Origin: Chitinophagales bacterium
Lineage (GTDB): Bacteria > Bacteroidota > Bacteroidia > Chitinophagales > Chitinophagaceae
DNA length: 64,000 nucleotides
Assembly (NCBI GenBank): GCA_021323755.1
Contig: JAJPKJ010000009.1
Location: forward strand, 1 to 64,000
Reading direction: 5' to 3'
Shown: one piece after another, positions 44,193 to 51,399 of the stretch
Layout: each line of letters begins with the position of its first letter
Position numbering within the stretch: the first letter of the stretch is position 1
Program-made: the position numbers and the translations under genes
The notes under the pieces: generated by a model
The model's database searches: none
The model's input: only the letters and a program-made list of their open reading frames with translations
Told to the model about the DNA's origin: nothing

Positions 44193-44309
44193 ACAAATTG
44201 GATTTATAGGGTTAAACGATCGCAGACAGAATTTTTCTGCGCGTTTTCAGTGGGAGGGATTAAAAGGATTTCGCCATCTCTACATATCTTTAATGTACAA
44301 TTTTGAAAT

Positions 44310-45698
44310 TTGTACGCTATTGTAGATATAGAAACCACTGGCGGTTATGCTGCTAATAACGCAATTACTGAAGTTGCTATTGTATTGCATGATGGAAAAA
44401 ATGAAATCAGGCGTTACGAAACATTGGTTAATCCCGGGATTCCAATTCCAAGATATGTTCAGGCGTTAACGGGAATCAACGATGAACTGGTTGCCAGTGC
44501 CCCATCTTTTAATGAAGTCGCTTCTACTATTTTTGAATTACTAAATGATAAAATTTTTGTTGCTCATAATGTGAACTTCGATTATTCTTTTCTCAAACAT
44601 CATTTAAGACTTTCCGGTCTTGATCTTAATTGCAAAAAACTTTGTACGGTAAGATTGAGCAGAAAAGTATTTCCCGGTTTTGTCAGTTATAGTCTTGGCA
44701 ATTTGTGCCGCACCCTGGAAATTTCAATTTCAAATAGACATCGTGCAGGCGGAGATGTTGATGCGACAGTTCAACTCTTAAGAAAAATCCTGGACAATGA
44801 TGCAAACAGATTTGTGCAGGAAATGCTAAAAGGAAAAAGTCGGGAACAATATTTACCGCCAAACCTGTCTGCAGATCAAATTGAGCAATTGCCATACACT
44901 CCCGGCGTATATTATTTCCACAATGAAAAAGGTAAAGTGGTTTATGTAGGCAAGGCAAAAAATTTGAGAAAGCGGGTGAGCAGTCATTTTTCAAACAATA
45001 AACCAAATCGGCAAAAACAGGAGTTTTTGAGAAATATCTATTCGATTTCTTTTCAAAATTGCGGTACAGAATTAATGGCATTCTTATTAGAATGCATTGA
45101 AATAAAACGTTTGTGGCCGCAATATAATCGTAGCTTAAAAAGATTTGAACAGGTTTATGGATTATATATGTTCGAAGATATTAACGGGTATAACCGATTG
45201 GCGATTGAAAAAAGAAAAAGAAATCTTACCCCCTTGTATACTTTTTCATTATTATTCGAAGGACAAAATATGTTGCGCAAATTGATTCGCGAATTCAATC
45301 TCTGTCCAAAATTTTGTTTTTTACAAATTGATGAGGATACGTGCCAGGGGATAATAGAAAATTATTGTCTTGGCGCTTGTGAACATAATGAATCTCCTGC
45401 TGCGTATAATGAACGCGTGGAAAAGGCAATTGCTTCATTAAAAAACCGTTTGCCGTCGTTCACATTAATCGGCGAGGGAAGAAATGCAGATGAGCAAAGT
45501 TGTATTTTAATTGAACGCGGAAAGTTTTACGGAATGGGATATTTGCCATCAGATCATCCGGGAATTGTCGCAATGGATGAATTGAAAAACTATCTCACCC
45601 CATATCCGGAGAACGATTATATGCGCGGATTGGTCTATCAACACGCTGCCCGTTGGCCGAATAAAAAAATTGATTTTGGTGTTTCTGCCTTCCAATAA
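44310..45698 (+). CDS. DnaQ-like 3'-5' exonuclease fused to a GIY-YIG (UvrC/Cho-like) nuclease domain
   Basis: A 462-residue protein with two nuclease domains. Residues 1-170 are a DEDDh exonuclease: VDIETTG (Asp6, Glu8), HNVNFDYSFL and HRAGGDVDAT. From about residue 195 a GIY-YIG domain follows: LPYTPGVYYF, then KVVYVGKAKNLRKRV and a Glu in FLLECIEIKRLWPQYN, as in the N-terminal half of UvrC. The C-terminal ~180 residues hold a Cys-rich segment (EDTCQGIIENYCLGACEH). It probably works in DNA repair or end processing. The start is TTG at 44310, since an in-frame TGA lies two codons upstream. Confidence 0.88.
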   Translation: MYAIVDIETTGGYAANNAITEVAIVLHDGKNEIRRYETLVNPGIPIPRYVQALTGINDELVASAPSFNEVASTIFELLNDKIFVAHNVNFDYSFLKHHLRLSGLDLNCKKLCTVRLSRKVFPGFVSYSLGNLCRTLEISISNRHRAGGDVDATVQLLRKILDNDANRFVQEMLKGKSREQYLPPNLSADQIEQLPYTPGVYYFHNEKGKVVYVGKAKNLRKRVSSHFSNNKPNRQKQEFLRNIYSISFQNCGTELMAFLLECIEIKRLWPQYNRSLKRFEQVYGLYMFEDINGYNRLAIEKRKRNLTPLYTFSLLFEGQNMLRKLIREFNLCPKFCFLQIDEDTCQGIIENYCLGACEHNESPAAYNERVEKAIASLKNRLPSFTLIGEGRNADEQSCILIERGKFYGMGYLPSDHPGIVAMDELKNYLTPYPENDYMRGLVYQHAARWPNKKIDFGVSAFQ

Positions 45699-45734
45699 AT
45701 CCGCATATTTGCATCGAAAAAAAATGCTGGTTCT

Positions 45735-46205
45735 ATGAAAAATATTTCCCCAAAAATCATAATTACTGTTTTTCTTTTTTCATGCCACTCAAATAATCAG
45801 CCGGCAATCGCAGAGACAGATTCGGCAAACCAAAACCCTTTGAATACGGTTTCGCCCTATCGAAGCGATATTAAACCTGATCCGATCGCCGAATACAGCG
45901 AGAAGGTCAATGATAATTTAAACGACTGGCATTTTTCCGTGAAGCTGTATGAAACAAAAAAGACTTTTTATTACCTGATCAGGATGGAATATGAAGAATT
46001 GAAAGCCGAGGATACATTAAAGCTGCCTAATCTTGGTCTTATGCCTAAACCTGCCATTGAAAAAGGGAAGGATAAATATTCTTGTGTTTTGGGTTTCATG
46101 GATGTGCAAAACAAATTCAACGAATATAAATTAGTGCATGTTGAAAAGGGTGATATAAAACTAACCACGCTGAAACATTATTATGGCGCGGTTTACACAA
46201 AATAA
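45735..46205 (+). CDS. Putative lipoprotein of unknown function
   Basis: A 156-residue protein. The signal is KIIITVFLFSC (lipid Cys at about residue 17), then a Asn/Gln/Ala-rich linker. The mature ~130 residues include NLNDWHFSVKLYETKKTFYY, PNLGLMPKPAIEKGKDKYSC and VLGFMDVQNKFNEYKLVHVE. I do not recognise the family; it looks like one small alpha/beta domain. It is 57 bp before the esterase gene and could share its transcript. Confidence 0.75.
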   Translation: MKNISPKIIITVFLFSCHSNNQPAIAETDSANQNPLNTVSPYRSDIKPDPIAEYSEKVNDNLNDWHFSVKLYETKKTFYYLIRMEYEELKAEDTLKLPNLGLMPKPAIEKGKDKYSCVLGFMDVQNKFNEYKLVHVEKGDIKLTTLKHYYGAVYTK

Positions 46206-46262
46206 TAAAATCGTATTTTCATTTTTTATTTCGGTATTTAATTTTGAATCAAAAAGATATTT

Positions 46263-46994
46263 ATGGAGCGTAATCTCACTTCCTGGTATAGTCCATCTTT
46301 AAATAAAGAAATGCCAATTGCCGTTTATGGAAATTATGGCTTTGCATTATTGTTAATTCCCACTGCAGCTGCCGATTATTTGGAATATGAAAGATTTCAA
46401 TTGATGGATTCAATCGCCCCATTTATTGATGCCGGTAAGGTTAAAGTTTTTTCAATCAACAGCATAAATAATGAAAGCTGGTTGAATAATAATATGGATC
46501 CGCGAGACAAAGCGATCCGTCATCAACAATTCAACGACTATGTTTTTAATGAAGTGGTTCCTTTTATCCGAAATAACACCAGTTGGGAAACGCCGATAAT
46601 TACTTGCGGTGCCTCATTCGGCGCGTTGCACAGCGCCAATTTATTTCTTAAAAGACCGGACATCATTAATGGTTGCATTGCCATGAGCGGTGTTTATGAT
46701 CTGACGGAATATACAAAAGGATATTTCGATGATAATGTTTATTTCAACAGCCCGATCCATTATATGCCAAATCTTAGCGATCACCATGTGCTGGAGCAGA
46801 TCAGGCGAAGCGGACATATTCATTTGGTCACCGGCAGCGGCGACCATGAGGACCCGGATGCAAACAGAAGATTCGCGGGTGTACTGTACAGCAAAAATAT
46901 TTGGTATGAACTGGATATTTGGGGACAGGAGTGGAGACATGATTGGCCGACATGGCGGGCAATCTTACCACATTATTTGGGAACAAGATTTTAG
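46263..46994 (+). CDS. Putative esterase, esterase-D-like alpha/beta hydrolase
   Basis: A 243-residue cytoplasmic protein. The nucleophile elbow is in ITCGASFGALHSA (G-x-S-x-G), an Asp in GSGDHEDPDA and a His in GQEWRHDWPTW can complete the triad. It begins MERNLTSWYSPSLNKEMPI, as in the esterase-D/antigen-85-like group. Substrate unknown; acts on carboxylic or thioesters by family. Confidence 0.82.
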   Translation: MERNLTSWYSPSLNKEMPIAVYGNYGFALLLIPTAAADYLEYERFQLMDSIAPFIDAGKVKVFSINSINNESWLNNNMDPRDKAIRHQQFNDYVFNEVVPFIRNNTSWETPIITCGASFGALHSANLFLKRPDIINGCIAMSGVYDLTEYTKGYFDDNVYFNSPIHYMPNLSDHHVLEQIRRSGHIHLVTGSGDHEDPDANRRFAGVLYSKNIWYELDIWGQEWRHDWPTWRAILPHYLGTRF

Positions 46995-47090
46995 TATTTT
47001 GGACCGGGTTTTTATAGCGTCGCAGTTCAATACCGATCCGCTATCCAACTCCTGAACTCTTAACTTCGCGTCACTGACTTCTCCCGCTAC

Positions 47091-47735
47091 TCAAATATAT
47101 TGGTTGAGCAATTCAATGAATTTTTGCCGCTCGATCATTTTCGCACCAAGACTTTCGAGGTGCTCTGTGTATACCTGGCAATCAATTAACCTGATTCCTT
47201 CTAACATTAATGCATATACGTATTTTATAAAGGCAAATTTGCTGGCGTTACTAATTTTACTGAACATACTTTCGCCAAAAAAAACATTTCCTAATCGCAC
47301 GCCATATAATCCGCCGACCAATTCACCATTAAGCCATGCTTCAGCGCTGTGCGCGTAACCTAACCTATACAGATTTGTATATGCCGTTTTTATTTCTTCA
47401 CTGATCCAGGTACTTTCCTGTCCACGCCTGGAAACTGTTTTGCAGTTATTGATCACTTCTTCAAAAGCATTGTTAATGCTGAAATCAAAAGCATTTTTCT
47501 TCAATAATTGTTTCATGCTCTTGCTCACCCGTAATTCCTGCGGAAACAAAACAAACCTGGGATCCGGGCACCACCATAAAATATGCTCACCCTCATACCA
47601 TGGAAAAATTCCGTTGCGATACGCGAGTAATAATCGCTCTGTTGAGAGATCACCGCCCACAGCAAGTAATCCGTCAGGTTCGGATAAACGGACAGGCGGG
47701 AATATGAGTTCCTTATCTAGTGCAAATAAAGGCAT
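47091..47735 (-). CDS. aat: Leucyl/phenylalanyl-tRNA--protein transferase
   Basis: Adds Leu or Phe from aminoacyl-tRNA to proteins with N-terminal Arg or Lys, marking them for ClpAP. The 214-residue product has the family motifs FPPVRLSEPDGLLAVGGDLS, NGIFPWYEGEHILWWCPDPR and GYAHSAEAWLNGELVGGLYG, then GNVFFGESMFS. I use the ATG at 47735, where the family begins; an ATG at 47786 would add 17 residues. It lies 68 bp behind clpS on the same strand. Confidence 0.95.
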   Translation of the reverse strand: MPLFALDKELIFPPVRLSEPDGLLAVGGDLSTERLLLAYRNGIFPWYEGEHILWWCPDPRFVLFPQELRVSKSMKQLLKKNAFDFSINNAFEEVINNCKTVSRRGQESTWISEEIKTAYTNLYRLGYAHSAEAWLNGELVGGLYGVRLGNVFFGESMFSKISNASKFAFIKYVYALMLEGIRLIDCQVYTEHLESLGAKMIERQKFIELLNQYI

Positions 47736-47803
47736 GAAACAAATATGAGGTTTGCATTTGAAGAAAAAATTTGATAAAGATTTCAAGGAACAAGTATCTA
47801 GAT

Positions 47804-48106
47804 TCAGGATTCCGATAAGACTTCTATTGTTGCTCCAATTCCGCGTTCGGTAATGGCATCACGCATCGGTTTTAATTCTTTATAGCTGCCTTGTTTTACC
47901 GCGTATTTTCCCTGCGTATGAATGATCATCGCGCATTGTTCGGCTTGCTCCAAGGAATGTTTACAAACCTCAATCAATGTTTCAATCACCCATTCAAAAG
48001 TATTCACTTCATCATTCCACACAATAAGGCTGCGTGGCTCGTCATTTTTTTCGAGCACTTCCACGTCAATTTCTTCCTGCGTTATCGTTCCCGGTTTTTG
48101 TTGCAT
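47804..48106 (-). CDS. clpS: ATP-dependent Clp protease adaptor ClpS
   Basis: A 100-residue adaptor that recognises N-terminal Leu/Phe/Trp/Tyr degrons and delivers proteins to ClpAP. The core is SLIVWNDEVNTFEWVIETLI, KHSLEQAEQCAMIIHTQGK and the end is GATIEV; a flexible polar N-terminal tail of ~25 residues precedes it. Directly upstream of aat, so both steps of N-degron marking and reading are co-located. Confidence 0.95.
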   Translation of the reverse strand: MQQKPGTITQEEIDVEVLEKNDEPRSLIVWNDEVNTFEWVIETLIEVCKHSLEQAEQCAMIIHTQGKYAVKQGSYKELKPMRDAITERGIGATIEVLSES

Positions 48107-48416
48107 TGTTATTGACCTTATTCTTTATGCAAAATTAATCATTTCAAATTTTGATGCAACAGTTGAAAAGTTAATGTGCTAATACAATAATAGGGAAGAT
48201 TGAAGAATTTAAGTACAGAAGATCAGGATCGAGGATTTCAAGGACAGAAAAATTGGTTTCTGGCAGTCAAATAGCGAGAAAATAGGGATACCAATACCGG
48301 ATAATTCCCGGCAAAATCAATATTTTTTGCAGAGTTTTTCCCCCAATACAATTTTCAGAAAGACTTCGCGTTGTTTGTTGAGTAAGTTTTAAAATCCAAT
48401 AATAATTTCATATCCC
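48107..48416. other. Spacer of 310 bases between clpS and a small hypothetical gene
   Basis: No gene or RNA recognised. It must carry the clpS-aat promoter on the minus strand and the promoter of the 48417 gene on the plus strand; no clean -7 box was found in either direction. Confidence 0.5.
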
Positions 48417-48671
48417 ATGAAACCCAATACCCAAAACCAACAGGATCATCTTGCTGAAATTTTTATTCAATCGGAAAACCAGGTAATGCAGGAAAGCAAA
48501 ATTGCTTTGCTGAAGATTCAAAGCTGGCGTTATGCAATGCGAACTCCTGAAATGGGTACTCATTATCAAAAAGAAGCTTCATCCATGATCGCCAAATCGC
48601 TTCTTTCTTTTGTTCCCAATACATTTGTTCTAAGCGAAGAGGGTTTTTATTTTTCTGTGATTGAAAATTAA
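48417..48671 (+). CDS. Small hypothetical protein
   Basis: An 84-residue polar protein, start ATG at 48417. The first half (QDHLAEIFIQSENQVMQESK) is helical and the second half ends in SFVPNTFVLSEEGFYFSVIEN. No signal or membrane segment and no family recognised. It stands alone, convergent with the gluconate dehydrogenase-like gene 9 bp away. May be spurious, though codon use is normal. Confidence 0.5.
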   Translation: MKPNTQNQQDHLAEIFIQSENQVMQESKIALLKIQSWRYAMRTPEMGTHYQKEASSMIAKSLLSFVPNTFVLSEEGFYFSVIEN

Positions 48672-48680
48672 TTTCATTTC

Positions 48681-49343
48681 TCAAAAACTCACACACTCTT
48701 TCAATTCTTTTTCTGTGTAAGCCATATTGTATTGCTTTAAAACGTCGGCTGGCACACCATTCCATTGATTAGGAACATTGCCCATGTAACCAACATCCTT
48801 CACCCCAATTTGAGAAGTATAAAAGCCAGTTGCCGTCAGATTACGCATCAAATTAAAAAACGAAACGCCTTGCGCCATTTCCGGTTTTGATTTCTTAATC
48901 CAGGCGATTTCATCAACCATTTGCATTTGTTGCTCGTGGGAGCAATCACGGAATGAGTTCTCAAACCGCTTCAAACATTGCATATCAAGCCAGCGTAAAC
49001 CCCCGCGCATGGGCGTTTGATGTTCCGGCATATCTTTTACGATGAATTCGATAAAATCCGGAACTTTTGCATCACTCGCGCTTCCGCTTACATCATCTTT
49101 TGGAATGATGATGTCGGCGAGGATAGTGATCGTTGCCATTTCATGCGGTGTAAAGAAAGTCTGCGATAGTAATTCTTTTTCATGCGCCTGCTCTTCCTTC
49201 ATTCGATTGATGTCGCTGGCATTGGCAGTTTCCGCAGGATTTGTTTCTTCTGTTTTTTTATCCGTCGGTTGACAAGCTTCAATCAAAACCCCGGTTGAAA
49301 CTCCTCCGATTAATAATGCTTTGATCGATTTTCTTCTGTCCAT
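48681..49343 (-). CDS. Gluconate 2-dehydrogenase subunit 3-like protein
   Basis: A 220-residue protein. The N-terminus MDRRKSIKALLIGG carries a twin-Arg-like motif followed by VLIEAC, a lipobox, so it is probably exported folded and lipid-anchored. After a charged linker comes the subunit 3 core: FTPHEMATITILADIIIPKD, DMPEHQTPMRGGLRWLDMQC and FFNLMRNLTATGFYTSQIGV. This small subunit normally accompanies the flavoprotein encoded 91 bp upstream. Confidence 0.88.
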   Translation of the reverse strand: MDRRKSIKALLIGGVSTGVLIEACQPTDKKTEETNPAETANASDINRMKEEQAHEKELLSQTFFTPHEMATITILADIIIPKDDVSGSASDAKVPDFIEFIVKDMPEHQTPMRGGLRWLDMQCLKRFENSFRDCSHEQQMQMVDEIAWIKKSKPEMAQGVSFFNLMRNLTATGFYTSQIGVKDVGYMGNVPNQWNGVPADVLKQYNMAYTEKELKECVSF

Positions 49344-49434
49344 AATTATTATAATAATTTGGTTTTTGCCGCGAGCGTTGGGCTATAAACCGGAGCAAAA
49401 AACGCATGGCTCATAGCTAATTGCTCAAAGCGTA

Positions 49435-51183
49435 TTAAATATTTCTTTTCTTCATTTCATCAACAATATATTCGCTGGTGCGCATAGATAATGCAAGAAT
49501 CGTCCATGTAATATTCTTATCAGCCTGTGAAACAAAGGGGCCGCCGTCAACGCAAAACAAATTCTTGCAATCGTGGGCCTGGCTGTACTTGTTTAATGGT
49601 GAGCGTTTCGCATCATTGCCCATCCGAACGGTGCCCGCTTCATGAATAATATTTCCGGGATTATGCAAACCATAATTATTATGCGGACCATCATCGCCGC
49701 CCCAGGTTACCACTGCGCCCATTGCATGCAGGATCTCTTTAAAAGTTTCCTTCATGTGCTTTGCCTGTTTTATTTCATAATCGGTATATGTGGTGTTGAA
49801 ACGAAGAACAGGGATTCCATATTTATCAACAACCTCAGGATCAATTTCGCAATAACTATCTTCACGTGCAATGGCTTCCCCGCGACCAGCCATGCCCACA
49901 TGAGAGCCAAAGAAATAGCGATAGTCTTCTTTCAAAGAAGCTCCATAACCGCCCGGCTCTTTTTGTTTGCCCTTGATTTTAAACATCTCCTGCATTTTTT
50001 CGATGCCCCAGTTGAAACCATACATCGGCATGCCAAATCCACCGCCATATTCAATATGATAACCACGCGGAAAATCAAGCTTTTTATTATCAAGCCACCA
50101 AGGCGTGTAAACATGCATTCCGCCAACGCCATCCTCATTATATCTTTTTCTGTCGAAAAGTTCGGGAATGATTCCGCCCATGTCCGCGCCGGTAGAATCA
50201 TGCAAATATTTTCCAACAACATTGCTGCTGTTTGCTAATCCGTTTGGATGCCGGGAAGATTTTGAGTTCATCAATAATCTTGCACTTTCACATGCACTTG
50301 CGGCAAGAATTACCGTTCTTCCACTGACCTGGTATTCCTGCATATCATCTTTGCTCACATAAGAAATTCCTGTGGCAAGACCTTCATTGTTAGTCAATAC
50401 TTCCCGCGCCATCGCATTTGTTACCAGGTCTACATTACCTGTTCTAACAGCAGGAAGAACCAGCACTGATGAAGATGAAAAATCACCATAAAATTTACAA
50501 CTACGGCCACATTGCGCACAAAAAATACAACTTCTGTCACCACCGCCGGGCAATTGCATAGGCTTAGTTAAAATTGAAAGTCTTGAAGGTATAACGGGTA
50601 TGCCTATACTATTTCCGGCCTTTTTGATAAATAATTCGTGTAATCTTGGTTTTGGCGGAGGAAGAAAAAATCCATCAGGATCATTTTCAAGTCCTTCATT
50701 GGTTCCGAAGACACCAAGCATTTTATCTATTTTGTCGTAATAGGGTTTTACGTCTTCATAACCAATAGGCCAATCATCTCCCAGTCCGTCAATACTTTTG
50801 CGTTTGAAATCTTTTGGACCAAAGCGCAATGAAATTCTCCCCCAGTGGTTTGTTCTTCCCCCCAACATTCTTGCGCGCCACCATTCCCATTTTGTATCAC
50901 CAACATGTGTGTAAGGTTCGCCGTCAATATCCCATCCCCAGTAACACCCGTCAAAATCACCGAAAGGCCGGAATTTAGTGCTGGCGCCGCGTCTAGGAGA
51001 TTCCCACGGATTTTTTAATTGGTTAGAATCTGTTTTGGGGTCAAACATCGGACCGGCTTCAATAAGGCAAACTTTTAATCCGGCATTAGCTAACACGTAA
51101 GCTGCCATTCCGCCGCCGGCGCCTGAACCAACAATAATTGCATCATACTGTTTTGTTTGTTTTTTAACCTGTATATCTCCCAT
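49435..51183 (-). CDS. GMC-family FAD oxidoreductase with Cys cluster
   Basis: A 582-residue flavoprotein. FAD is bound at VGSGAGGGMAAYVLANAG (residues 18-35). Near residue 220, CIFCAQCGRSCKF gives C-x2-C-x2-C-x3-C, reminiscent of the iron-sulfur motif in sugar and alcohol dehydrogenase large subunits. Towards the end, HEAGTVRMG holds the GMC active-site His and CVDGGPF closes the FAD fold. With the subunit 3 gene it should form a periplasmic sugar- or alcohol-oxidising dehydrogenase; no cytochrome subunit is adjacent. No Tat signal of its own, so it may ride on subunit 3 for export. Confidence 0.9.
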   Translation of the reverse strand: MGDIQVKKQTKQYDAIIVGSGAGGGMAAYVLANAGLKVCLIEAGPMFDPKTDSNQLKNPWESPRRGASTKFRPFGDFDGCYWGWDIDGEPYTHVGDTKWEWWRARMLGGRTNHWGRISLRFGPKDFKRKSIDGLGDDWPIGYEDVKPYYDKIDKMLGVFGTNEGLENDPDGFFLPPPKPRLHELFIKKAGNSIGIPVIPSRLSILTKPMQLPGGGDRSCIFCAQCGRSCKFYGDFSSSSVLVLPAVRTGNVDLVTNAMAREVLTNNEGLATGISYVSKDDMQEYQVSGRTVILAASACESARLLMNSKSSRHPNGLANSSNVVGKYLHDSTGADMGGIIPELFDRKRYNEDGVGGMHVYTPWWLDNKKLDFPRGYHIEYGGGFGMPMYGFNWGIEKMQEMFKIKGKQKEPGGYGASLKEDYRYFFGSHVGMAGRGEAIAREDSYCEIDPEVVDKYGIPVLRFNTTYTDYEIKQAKHMKETFKEILHAMGAVVTWGGDDGPHNNYGLHNPGNIIHEAGTVRMGNDAKRSPLNKYSQAHDCKNLFCVDGGPFVSQADKNITWTILALSMRTSEYIVDEMKKRNI

Positions 51184-51344
51184 ATGGCTTTACAAAATTG
51201 TGAAAGATTATTAAAGGCTAAATTTAATGGTTTTGCGAAGTAGTAAACAAATTTTTTTATTGAAGGAATGATTTTTATGGTGATAGGGGGAATTGTGTTT
51301 TGAGCTTTCGCATTTGGAGGATGGTGCTATGGTCTCAAAACAAG

Positions 51345-51373
51345 AACCCCTCCGCTATCAAGCAAGAGGGGTT
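51345..51373 (-). terminator. Terminator after the T9SS cargo gene
   Basis: AACCCCTC (51345-51352) pairs with GAGGGGTT (51366-51373) around a 13-base loop. On the minus strand a TTGTTTT tract follows; T-rich bases also follow on the plus strand, so it may work both ways. It begins 27 bp after the stop of the cargo gene. Confidence 0.7.
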
Positions 51374-51399
51374 TTGTTTCATTAGGGAACTTACTTCGT

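Noticed and set aside
44008-44196. A 62-codon minus-strand frame over small peptide B.
   Set aside because: Another frame over the same bases gives a typical membrane peptide with its own ATG; the longer frame has no coherent plan.
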